Assembly: GCA_001417715.1 (NCBI GenBank)
Contig: BBRT01000111.1
Coordinates: 1 to 52,141, forward strand
Direction: 5' to 3'
DNA length: 52,141 nt
Origin: Candidatus Symbiothrix dinenymphae
GTDB lineage: Bacteria; Bacteroidota; Bacteroidia; Bacteroidales; Azobacteroidaceae
In this document: positions 1 to 6,920 of the stretch, piece after piece
Layout: each line of letters starts with the position of its first letter
How positions within the stretch are numbered: position 1 is the first letter of the stretch
Program-made: the position numbers and the translations under genes
Notes under the pieces: generated by a model
What the model was told of the DNA's origin: nothing
What the model saw: the letters and a program-made list of their open reading frames with translations, nothing else
The model's database searches: none

Positions 1-1
1 T

Positions 2-1615
2 CGGCTGACGTTGGAGTTTGCCGACAACCCGCTTGAATATGCTGTGCAGGCATATCCCAAGTTGATTGCGCCGCAGACGGACGATGTAATTTCATGGTTT
101 TCAGCCTATTACGCGGCAAGTGTGGCGACTAAACTGGATGTGTCGGCGGATGTCAACAAAGCCAATTATGTGCGGTCGCAAGCATTGGAAAAATTGCGCG
201 AATTACAGGCGGAAGATGGCGGCTGGGAATGGTTTAAGGGCATGAGTAGCAATGTTTCTATCACGCAATGGGTGCTTTACAGTATGGGCTGTCTCGACAT
301 GGCTCAATCCGGCGGGGGATTGCGGGTCAAGCCCGCAATGACAGATAATGTGGCAGATGTGAAGGCAATGAAAGAAAGGGCGGTGCGCTTTATTGACAAA
401 AAATTTGCAGAGCATTTCGCCGATTTGAAGAAATACAATAAAAATTGGGAGAAAACACAATCCATTTCAACCTACGAATTGGAATATCTGCTGGTGCGCG
501 GGCTTTACAACGACATCCCATTGGGCGACAACCAAGTAGCAGTCGATTTTTACACCAATTTGACAGAGAAATATTGGGCAAAAAATTCCAATTTGTACGA
601 CCGTGCCATTGCCGCAATGGTGCTCGTGGGGGCAAATCAGAAGTTGCCCGCGCAAGCCATCATCAAATCACTGCGCGAACACGCCACCGAAAAGCCCGAC
701 CTCGGCATGTACTGGGCAAACAACACCATGAACTGCTTCATGACGCAAAGCGCAGTGAGCGTACACACCTTCATCATGGACGCATTCCAAAAAGTGGGTG
801 CAAGCGAACCCGTCATTGCGGGCGCGACCCGCAACCCCCTGCAAAAAGAGCAGGACGCGATGAAACTCTGGCTGCTGCAACAAAAACGCACCCAAGAATG
901 GGAAAGCGTTCCGGCAACGGTCAACGCCATTCAAGCCCTGCTAACAACGGGCAGTAATTGGGTGAAGGGTGAAGGGTCGAAGGAGCAGGGCGCAACAATT
1001 ACGGTCAATAAGCAGGTTGTAGAAACCAGTCAGAGCAAAGAAAAAACGGGCTACATCCGCAAATCGTGGAACGAGCCAAAGATATTTTCCGACAAAGTAA
1101 CGGTAACAAAAACAGGCAACGCCCCCGCCTGGGGTGCCGTATATTGGCAATACTACGAAGACCTGAACAAAATAAAAACAACAAAAACCGCAAAATCAGG
1201 CCTATCAGTAACAAAAACCCTCATACCCTCCACCCTCCACCCTTCACCCCTAACCCCTTCACCCACAACCCCTTCCCCCCTCCAAGTGGGCGACAAAGTA
1301 ACCATCCGCCTGACAGTCAAAAGCGACCGCGACATGGAATACGTGCAACTCACAGATATGCGAGCCGCCTGCATGGAACCGGTCAATCAACTCTCCGGCA
1401 CGCAATGGAAGCCGGGCATCGTGTATTATCAGGCACCAAAAGACGAATCCACAACTTTCTTCATCCAAGCATTGCCCAAAGGGACGTACAACTTTGATTA
1501 TGATGTGTGGATTACGCGCGCAGGCGATTATTCAAGCGGCATTTGCACGGTTGAGTGTTTGTATGCACCGGCTTTTGCGGGGCATTCGGAAGGCGGGCGA
1601 GTAAGGGTGAAATGA
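2..1615 (+). CDS. Alpha-2-macroglobulin family protein, C-terminal part (5' end outside window)
   Basis: The frame is open from the window edge (codons from base 2), so the start lies upstream; the TTG at base 11 is internal. About 535 residues remain. The tail resembles large bacterial alpha-2-macroglobulins, envelope proteins thought to trap or inhibit proteases: a helical TED-like section (GGWEWFKGM, ITQWVLYSMG, MKLWLLQQK) followed by a beta-rich end with the family-typical VGDKVTIRL, VQLTDMRAAC and FDYDVWITRAGDYSSG. Any thioester CxEQ motif would be upstream and cannot be judged. Three in-frame insertions look foreign to the family: residues from a dispersed palindrome near bases 315-342 (GLRVKPAMTD), another near 811-841 (VIAGATRNPL), and a Pro/Ser/Thr-rich stretch at about 1215-1285. 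The family call rests on remembered family patterns, not a search. Confidence 0.82.
   Translation, partial: RLTLEFADNPLEYAVQAYPKLIAPQTDDVISWFSAYYAASVATKLDVSADVNKANYVRSQALEKLRELQAEDGGWEWFKGMSSNVSITQWVLYSMGCLDMAQSGGGLRVKPAMTDNVADVKAMKERAVRFIDKKFAEHFADLKKYNKNWEKTQSISTYELEYLLVRGLYNDIPLGDNQVAVDFYTNLTEKYWAKNSNLYDRAIAAMVLVGANQKLPAQAIIKSLREHATEKPDLGMYWANNTMNCFMTQSAVSVHTFIMDAFQKVGASEPVIAGATRNPLQKEQDAMKLWLLQQKRTQEWESVPATVNAIQALLTTGSNWVKGEGSKEQGATITVNKQVVETSQSKEKTGYIRKSWNEPKIFSDKVTVTKTGNAPAWGAVYWQYYEDLNKIKTTKTAKSGLSVTKTLIPSTLHPSPLTPSPTTPSPLQVGDKVTIRLTVKSDRDMEYVQLTDMRAACMEPVNQLSGTQWKPGIVYYQAPKDESTTFFIQALPKGTYNFDYDVWITRAGDYSSGICTVECLYAPAFAGHSEGGRVRVK
315..342. repeat. Dispersed palindrome, ATTGCGGG family, inside the alpha-2-macroglobulin gene
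   Basis: The inverted repeat ATTGCGGG-tcaag-CCCGCAAT is flanked by GGGG and GAC. It is read in frame and gives GLRVKPAMT. The same core recurs at 811, 7349, 7402, 8896, 9608, 22456, 26608 and 26665. Confidence 0.85.
811..841. repeat. Dispersed palindrome, ATTGCGGG family, reverse orientation, inside the alpha-2-macroglobulin gene
   Basis: GTCATTGCGGGC...ACCCGCAACCCCCT is a degenerate reverse-orientation copy of the element at 315. It is translated as VIAGATRNPL just before the helix MKLWLLQQK, so the gene has absorbed two copies without a frameshift. Confidence 0.75.
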
Positions 1616-1716
1616 TGGAAATGCTCAATTGAGCAAAGAATTTTGCAAGAAGTTGGTGCAAAATTAGAAAGCGCAGGGATTGCGGATAAAAAATTCTGTT
1701 ATTCAGAAACTTTTAT

Positions 1717-1724
1717 TACCTTTG
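1717..1724 (+). promoter_or_regulatory. Bacteroidota -7 box (TACCTTTG) for the small PIN operon
   Basis: TACCTTTG lies 34 bases before the chosen ATG at 1758. It matches the TAnnTTTG consensus. Because transcription should start a few bases downstream, the ATG at 1758 is favoured over an upstream start at 1680. Confidence 0.6.
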
Positions 1725-1757
1725 CAGCAGAAATGTCACAGCAAAAAAAACAATATT

Positions 1758-1985
1758 ATGGATACTATTTTAACAGCAGAAAAAAAAGTCGCCACCGTTA
1801 CTGACCGGCGCAGAGACAAAGTGAACCCTGAGTTCATCAGTGACCTCTTTTGCCTCGCCGGAAACAGGTTTTTCATACTCAATCAAACCCCACGTGGTCG
1901 CATGTCGGATATTCCTCTCCAAAAAAATAAACACGGCATCAGTTCTACAGATGTGCTTAATTATCTGCGGGAGGAAAAATGTTAG
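1758..1985 (+). CDS. Small protein of 75 residues upstream of PIN toxin, putative antitoxin
   Basis: The product is a short, charged protein that I do not recognise. It sits directly before the PIN-domain gene and overlaps it by 7 bases (1979-1985), the usual geometry of an antitoxin-toxin pair, so an antitoxin role is inferred from position alone. The start at 1758 is chosen because the promoter at 1717-1724 lies between it and the next upstream start at 1680. The sequence has a basic centre (TDRRRDKVN) and a C-terminal part ISSTDVLNYLREEKC that could be the toxin-contacting helix. No clear AbrB, RHH or Phd/YefM motif was recognised. Confidence 0.6.
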   Translation: MDTILTAEKKVATVTDRRRDKVNPEFISDLFCLAGNRFFILNQTPRGRMSDIPLQKNKHGISSTDVLNYLREEKC

Positions 1986-2386
1986 TCTATTTCGATACAT
2001 CAGCGTTTATAAAGATGGTGCTCGAAGAAGAGTATTCCGCTGATGTACGCCACTATTTTGACTCCTTAGATTTAGAAGATATCCCTGTTTCTGCAGATTT
2101 ATTGAAGACAGAGGCTTTGCGTTCCATTATTAGACTTGAATTGGAGCGCGAGAATGTCTTGTTGGCACTCGAAAAAATTCAACTGATTCCTGTGGAACGT
2201 AGAGATTTTGATATTGCCGGAATTTTAGAGCCTCAAAATCGTCATCTACGCAGTTTAGACGCATTGCATCTTGCTGTAGCAAAGGCAACAGCGGTGGACA
2301 TTTTTGTAACCTACGACATCCGCCAAGCCCAAGCAGCAATCAACCTTGGGCTGAAAGTTGTTTCTCCGGGTAACCCCAATTTATAA
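1979..2386 (+). CDS. PIN-domain ribonuclease, VapC-like toxin
   Basis: The 135-residue protein is a typical PIN-domain nuclease, a metal-dependent RNase used by many type II toxins. The acidic residues expected for the active site are visible: D6 (VYFDTSAF), E45 (KTEALR), D94 (LRSLDALHLA) and D113 (VTYD). The length matches VapC toxins. The start overlaps the end of the small upstream gene by 7 bases, suggesting coupled translation and a toxin-antitoxin pair. All catalytic positions are present, so the gene looks intact. The RNA target cannot be told from sequence. Confidence 0.85.
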   Translation: MLVYFDTSAFIKMVLEEEYSADVRHYFDSLDLEDIPVSADLLKTEALRSIIRLELERENVLLALEKIQLIPVERRDFDIAGILEPQNRHLRSLDALHLAVAKATAVDIFVTYDIRQAQAAINLGLKVVSPGNPNL

Positions 2387-2402
2387 AAATTTTCATTCCC
2401 CG

Positions 2403-2433
2403 CTTGCCATGTAAAATATTATTCTTACTTTTG
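2403..2433 (+). promoter_or_regulatory. Promoter (CTTG-N19-TACTTTTG) before the 6S-like RNA
   Basis: TACTTTTG at 2426-2433 is preceded by CTTG at 2403-2406 with a 19-base spacer, the spacing of Bacteroidota housekeeping promoters. It would start transcription near 2440, about 30 bases before the paired 5' end of the structured RNA. Confidence 0.6.
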
Positions 2434-2471
2434 CGCCCGAATAATCAACAATAATAATAGATGACTAAAAA

Positions 2472-2648
2472 GACATGTTAAAAGATGGCGTAACGCTGTT
2501 CTTGCTTTCTGAAACGTAGGACTTTCAAGAAAATATAGTAAAGAATATGTGTAACGTGTGCAGCGATGCGGACTTACATATCTTACTATATAATACGGTC
2601 TCCTACGACCTCAGAAAGCGGATTTTTAAGTCCGTCTTTTTTCATGTC
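2472..2648 (+). ncRNA. ssrS: Structured RNA of ~177 nt, 6S RNA-like
   Basis: The two ends pair: GACATG and AAAAGA (2472-2485) with TCTTTT and CATGTC (2635-2648). Inside, CTTTCTGA (2505-2512) pairs with TCAGAAAG (2611-2618) and CGTAGGA (2515-2521) with TCCTACG (2601-2607). An open bubble (2522-2533 against 2591-2600) follows, then a terminal arm in which TATAGTAA (2534-2541) pairs with TTACTATA (2583-2590) and GTAA with TTAC. A rod with closed ends, a central bubble and a length near 180 nt is the hallmark of 6S RNA, which binds housekeeping RNA polymerase. A local hairpin at 2619-2634 followed by TCTTTTTT could act as a terminator. It might instead be a leader of the gene at 2694. The symbol is given on architecture only. 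Confidence 0.55.
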
Positions 2649-2693
2649 CAAATTGAAAAAATAGTAAGTTAAATTTTAAAAAATTATAAAGTT

Positions 2694-5600
2694 ATGAAAA
2701 AGAGAGTATTATCAATGGCATGTGTGGCAACAATGATGTTTGCCGGTGCCAACAGTGTGAACGCCCAATTTTCGGGCGGAGGAACGGGTACGGAGCAAAA
2801 TCCGTACAAAATTGTTACGGCAACCGATTTGAGCATCGTGCAGAATTTTGTGGGCGAAGAGTTTGCCGACAAGCACTTCCGCCTGATGAACAATGTGGAT
2901 TTGACCGCCTTCTTGAGCGGAGGCGGCAGTGGGTGGACACCCATAGGCGATGCCACAAACGCCTTTCACGGGCATATACACGGCGGCGGGTATGAAATTC
3001 AGGGCTTGTGGAGTAGCGGCAGCACCTACGCCGGCTTTGTGGGCTACCTGCGGGGCAGCATTGATAGCCTTGGTGTAAATGTGCCAAGCGGCAAAAGTGT
3101 AAGCGGCGGTAGTACAGGCGTTTTAGTTGGCTATAGTAATGGGGGTAGCATAACCAACTGCCACGCTACGGGTGATGTTTCGGGTAGCTCCTACGTTGGT
3201 GGATTGGTAGGATATGCTACGGGTGCTATTACCAATTGCTATGCTACAGGGACTGTGTCAGGGAGTTCTCAATACGCAGGTGGGCTGGTAGGATATGCTA
3301 CGGGTGCTATTACCAATTGCCACGCTACGAGCAATATATCAATAAGCACCTCTTCTACATCTTCTTATACATCTTCTTATACCGGTGGTTTGACTGGATA
3401 TGCTACGGGTGCTATTACCAACTGCTACGCTGTGGGTGATGTGTCGGTAACTATCTCCTCCTTCTCCACCTCCTTCTCCTCCTCCTCCTCCTACAGCTAC
3501 TCCTACGCCGGTGGGTTAGTAGGGTATGCTACGGGTGCTATTACCAATAGTCATGCTGTGGGCGATGTAATGGCTATTACCACTGCTGGTGACTCCTACT
3601 CCTCCTCCTTCTCCTCCTACTCCTATTCCGGTGGTTTGGTAGGGTATCAGAGTGGTGGGGCTATCACCCATAACTACGCTACGGGCAATGTAACAGCAAA
3701 TTCACAATACTACAGTGATACTTATCGCTACTGCATCCCCTCTTCCCACTCCGGCGGTTTGGTAGGGTATCAGACTGATGGTACTATCGCCAATAACTAC
3801 GCCACGGGCAATGTGACGGCAAATTCCACTGCCTACTCTTCAGGTTACACGCGCAATTCTTATGCAGGCGGTTTGGTAGGGTATCAGGCAAGTGGCACAA
3901 ATACCTTATCACAATGCTACGCTACCGGAACAGTTGCTGCAAGTAACAGCCCTGCTGGTGGCAACTCTGCAAGCCAAGGCGGTGTACTTGGCTATAGGGT
4001 ATCAAGCAGTAGCAATGTTTCCCGCTGCTACTACGACAAAGATATTACCGGCGCAGGCGTAAGCCCCATTGGCAATGAAAGCGGCACCGCCAACACGGCG
4101 GCCCAAGGAATGACTACCTCAAGTATGAAACTGTCAGCCCTGTTTATGACTTGGGATTTCAACTCTGTATGGGATATTGCCGAAGGCACCACCTATCCCT
4201 ATTTGCAGAGCAATGCGGAGGCAGGATTATCAGCCCTCAATATTATTCTGGGCAAACTACAAGTATGCGCCAACTCGCAAGAAGCGTACACCGCCCAATC
4301 GGGCAACACGGGTTATATCTGGACTGTCACCGGCGGCATCATCACTTTGGGGCAATATACCGACAAAATAACCGTGCGATGGGATGCCGATGCCACAGCG
4401 GGGACGTTGGGCGTGTCGCACAGCGGCGGAACAGTGAGCAAAGCGATAACCATCGCCACCGTGCAATCGTCCATCACCGGCAATATGAATCCTCTTGCGG
4501 GCGATACGCTGAGCTACATCACCGAAAGCGGCATGAACAATTACACATGGACAGCCACAGAAGGCAGCATTGTGTCGGGGCAAGGCACAAACGAAGTGCA
4601 GGTGAAATGGGATTGCACACCTTCGAGCAGTGCGCACATCACGGTCAATTACACCAACGCCAACGGTTGCACAGCTTCTGCACCCACCGACAGCGCGGTT
4701 GTAATTGGTGCCAATCCCATACCGACTATTTCAGGCGAAGTAAACCCCGTTTCAGGCTTTGTAGGTGCATATCAAACCGAAACGGGCAAAACGGATTATC
4801 AATGGACGGTCACCGGCGGGACAATTCTTTCGGGACAAGGCACCTATTATATCACGATACAATGGGGCGATACCACACCGGACGGTCTGCTTGGTGTCAG
4901 CTACGTCAATGCCAATGGCTGCACGGTGAGCACGCAGACCGATGGTAACAACACCGTCATAAATATTGACGTGCCTGTTAGCACCGATGCCTCGCTCAGC
5001 GACCTTGGCGTATCTGTAGGCGACCTTGATTTTGATGGCACAGCATCTCAATACAACGTTTATGTGGCAAATACAGTATCAAGTTTGGCAATTCAAGCCA
5101 CAGCCACCAAATCGACTTCTACAATCGCAGGAACAGGAGTAAAAACACTCAATGTAGGGCAAAACAATTTCGAGATAGTCATAACCGCAGAAGACGGCGT
5201 GACAACGCAAACCTACACGGTAATGGTATACAGAGCCGATGCCATTGTGCAAAACGACTTACTGGCGCAACTGCAAGCACACGTTGCAGCATTGCAAGCA
5301 GACAGCACAAGCAAACAAGGACAAATAACAACCTTGCAAACTGAAAAAGATGCATTGCAAACACATGTGAGCATTCTGCAAACAGACAGCACAAGCAAGC
5401 AAGGACAAATAACAACCTTGGAAAGTGAAAAAGATGCGCTGCAAACACATGTGAGCACCCTGCAAACAGACAGCACAAGCAAACAAGGGCAAATAACAAC
5501 CTTGCAAACTGAAACGACTACGTTGCAGACTGAAATTGCCGATTTGCAAGCTCAAATTGCAACTTTGCAGGCGCAGCTTGACGAATGTGGCGGAACCGAA

Positions 5601-5816
5601 GTTCGCTCCGTTAAATCCACACCTGAGGTGTATCCCAACCCCACCACCGGCATCGTGTATGTGGATAACGCTAACAACGCAGAGATAAAAGTGCACAACT
5701 TGAAAGGCGAATTGCTGCAAACGACCCGCGAAAGCCGCATAGACTTGTCAGGCAAACCGAATGGTGTTTATCTGCTGCGGATAGAGGATGTGACTTTGAA
5801 AGTGGTGAAGCAGTAG
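2694..5816 (+). CDS. T9SS-exported GLUG-repeat surface protein with coiled coil
   Basis: The product has 1040 residues. Residues 1-24 form a signal peptide (MKKRVLSMACVATMMFAG). Residues ~94-445 hold about ten GLUG-type repeats (GGLVGYATGAITNCYATG), found in bacterial surface adhesins. Next come Ig/PKD-like sections (~515-755, W-containing ITVRWDADA, EVQVKWD, ITIQWGD), a cadherin-like beta-sandwich (~760-845), a coiled coil (~858-962) built from 28-residue repeats around LQTDSTSKQGQITTL, and a C-terminal type A T9SS sorting domain (VYPNPTTG to LKVVKQ, ~978-1040). It is likely secreted and anchored at the cell surface; ligand unknown. Variable Ser/Tyr-rich loops between GLUG units come from TCC-rich DNA. 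No -7 box was found between the RNA at 2472-2648 and the start, so read-through from that unit is possible. The stop codon lies inside a dispersed palindrome. Confidence 0.88.
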   Translation: MKKRVLSMACVATMMFAGANSVNAQFSGGGTGTEQNPYKIVTATDLSIVQNFVGEEFADKHFRLMNNVDLTAFLSGGGSGWTPIGDATNAFHGHIHGGGYEIQGLWSSGSTYAGFVGYLRGSIDSLGVNVPSGKSVSGGSTGVLVGYSNGGSITNCHATGDVSGSSYVGGLVGYATGAITNCYATGTVSGSSQYAGGLVGYATGAITNCHATSNISISTSSTSSYTSSYTGGLTGYATGAITNCYAVGDVSVTISSFSTSFSSSSSYSYSYAGGLVGYATGAITNSHAVGDVMAITTAGDSYSSSFSSYSYSGGLVGYQSGGAITHNYATGNVTANSQYYSDTYRYCIPSSHSGGLVGYQTDGTIANNYATGNVTANSTAYSSGYTRNSYAGGLVGYQASGTNTLSQCYATGTVAASNSPAGGNSASQGGVLGYRVSSSSNVSRCYYDKDITGAGVSPIGNESGTANTAAQGMTTSSMKLSALFMTWDFNSVWDIAEGTTYPYLQSNAEAGLSALNIILGKLQVCANSQEAYTAQSGNTGYIWTVTGGIITLGQYTDKITVRWDADATAGTLGVSHSGGTVSKAITIATVQSSITGNMNPLAGDTLSYITESGMNNYTWTATEGSIVSGQGTNEVQVKWDCTPSSSAHITVNYTNANGCTASAPTDSAVVIGANPIPTISGEVNPVSGFVGAYQTETGKTDYQWTVTGGTILSGQGTYYITIQWGDTTPDGLLGVSYVNANGCTVSTQTDGNNTVINIDVPVSTDASLSDLGVSVGDLDFDGTASQYNVYVANTVSSLAIQATATKSTSTIAGTGVKTLNVGQNNFEIVITAEDGVTTQTYTVMVYRADAIVQNDLLAQLQAHVAALQADSTSKQGQITTLQTEKDALQTHVSILQTDSTSKQGQITTLESEKDALQTHVSTLQTDSTSKQGQITTLQTETTTLQTEIADLQAQIATLQAQLDECGGTEVRSVKSTPEVYPNPTTGIVYVDNANNAEIKVHNLKGELLQTTRESRIDLSGKPNGVYLLRIEDVTLKVVKQ

Positions 5817-5840
5817 AGACGTGGCGCGCCACGTCTCTAC
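5813..5840. repeat. Palindrome family P1 (GTAGAGACG...), overlapping the stop codon
   Basis: This is a perfect 28-bp palindrome centred on GGCGCGCC with arms GTAGAGACGT. The TAG stop of the preceding gene is bases 5814-5816, inside the palindrome. Related copies are at 20673-20700 (one mismatch) and 40026-40053 (one mismatch). It may work as a bidirectional transcript end although no T-run follows. Confidence 0.9.
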
Positions 5841-5852
5841 CATAAATTTAAG

Positions 5853-5905
5853 ATGATTTTATTGATTTGTATGATTAAAACAATCATACAAATCAATAAA
5901 ATCAT
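5853..5905. repeat. Inverted repeat family P2 (24-bp arms)
   Basis: Perfect 24-bp arms beginning ATGATTTTATTGATTTG are separated by a 5-base loop. A second copy with one mismatch lies at 40069-40120, again directly after a P1 palindrome, so P1 and P2 travel or accumulate together. Confidence 0.9.
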
Positions 5906-5928
5906 ACGAAAATCAAAGTTCAGACAAC

Positions 5929-5989
5929 AGGATTGGCAGGATTGATAATAATCCTGCCAATCCTTTCATCTTGAAAATCCTGATTCAGA
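5929..5989. repeat. Inverted repeat family P3 (AGGATTGGCAGGATT)
   Basis: Arms of 15 bp (5929-5943 and 5950-5964) are followed by a conserved tail ending CTGATTCAGA. A second copy is at 20710-20770, also just after a T9SS protein gene. The rest of 5817-6077 holds only these repeats and the promoter of the next gene. Confidence 0.88.
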
Positions 5990-6028
5990 CAAGGGAGGGA
6001 GAGGGGTGCCATCTACCACGCACTGCGC

Positions 6029-6059
6029 TTTGAAATCTCAAAATTTTCATGTAATTTTG
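6029..6059 (+). promoter_or_regulatory. Promoter TTTG-N19-TAATTTTG
   Basis: TTTG at 6029-6032 and TAATTTTG at 6052-6059 are separated by exactly 19 bases, an ideal Bacteroidota promoter, 18 bases before the ATG at 6078. Confidence 0.72.
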
Positions 6060-6077
6060 CACAAAAAATAAACAACA

Positions 6078-6914
6078 ATGAAAGCAAAAACAACATTCAA
6101 ATCATTATCAGCAATCACAAGCCTGTTGCTGACAACCTCTATGCAGGCACAAACTGCCCCACAGATAAGTTCGGAGGGCTATCTCCCCCGATATGCATCT
6201 GATTATGCCGAGCAGCATCGGTCGGATTTTTTGACAAAAAACAGGGAGGCGGCTTCGGATGTTACTTATCGGTTTTTCTACGACAAAAATGATGATGCCT
6301 GCCTTGAAGCTACGGTCGTGTCCAAAGGCAAATATGTTTGGAAAACTCCTACTTATGTTTGCAGAACTTGGGCGGGTGGCAACGGTTCTGTTGGCTTGGA
6401 TGCTATCACTTACAGGCAAACAAAAAAGAATTTTGATGCGGCAGAAGCGCGAATGGAGGAGCGAAGGCGCGACCCCGCTTTTGCCGCTGTGGAAAAAATT
6501 GTGTTGCAAATAGCCACTGCGTATGATTATGACTACTACGCGGCTTACGGGAAGGTGGTGAAATATCACGACCCGAATGTAAAAAAAGCCGTCTGCGATG
6601 GCTATACCGATGCCACCATAGCGGCATTTGAAGGTCATCCTTTAGTTGAACGTGTTGAAAAGTGGGCGGGTAGAAATCATACTTGGAACGTGGTGGTGCT
6701 CAAAGATGGGCGAAAAATTTACACCGACGCGACCTGGTATGACGGCAACCGCATTGATGAAGCCGACTACGTTGTGCATGAGCCACGTCGCGCCCCCGTT
6801 GACTTGACGTTTGACCTGGACGAGTTCAATAGTTTGGGGTTTGCCACTGATACGCGCACCGGCAAGCTGTTACAGGTGCATTTTGCGTTTTCTGATGCAC
6901 ATCAAGTGAAATAA
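6078..6914 (+). CDS. Exported transglutaminase-like (papain-fold) protein
   Basis: The 278-residue protein starts with a signal peptide (SLSAITSLLLTTSMQAQ), so it acts outside the cytoplasm. A Cys-His-Asp triad in the order and spacing of transglutaminase-like peptidases is visible: C173 (KKAVCDGYTDA), H201 (NHTWNVVVLKDG) and D217 (IYTDATWYD). Such proteins usually cleave or rearrange peptide bonds, and the substrate here is unknown. The region before the triad (~30-165) is not recognised. It is a single-gene unit with its own promoter between a repeat cluster and the convergent rRNA methyltransferase gene, whose end lies 6 bases away. Family assignment rests on the triad pattern; I am fairly sure of the fold and unsure of the reaction. 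Confidence 0.72.
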   Translation: MKAKTTFKSLSAITSLLLTTSMQAQTAPQISSEGYLPRYASDYAEQHRSDFLTKNREAASDVTYRFFYDKNDDACLEATVVSKGKYVWKTPTYVCRTWAGGNGSVGLDAITYRQTKKNFDAAEARMEERRRDPAFAAVEKIVLQIATAYDYDYYAAYGKVVKYHDPNVKKAVCDGYTDATIAAFEGHPLVERVEKWAGRNHTWNVVVLKDGRKIYTDATWYDGNRIDEADYVVHEPRRAPVDLTFDLDEFNSLGFATDTRTGKLLQVHFAFSDAHQVK

Positions 6915-6920
6915 GAAGTT

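Noticed and set aside
1620-1637. TGCTCAATTGAGCA palindrome after the alpha-2-macroglobulin gene as a terminator
   Set aside because: The stem is short and AT-rich and the following bases are not a clean T-run, so it is too weak to annotate.
2472-2648. Known metabolite riboswitch ahead of the GLUG protein
   Set aside because: The paired 5' and 3' ends and the central bubble fit 6S RNA better, and no riboswitch core that I know was recognised.
5179-5720. Overlapping minus-strand open frames rich in Cys and Leu
   Set aside because: They are the antisense of the coiled-coil repeats (CTGCAA/TTGCAG codons), not independent genes.
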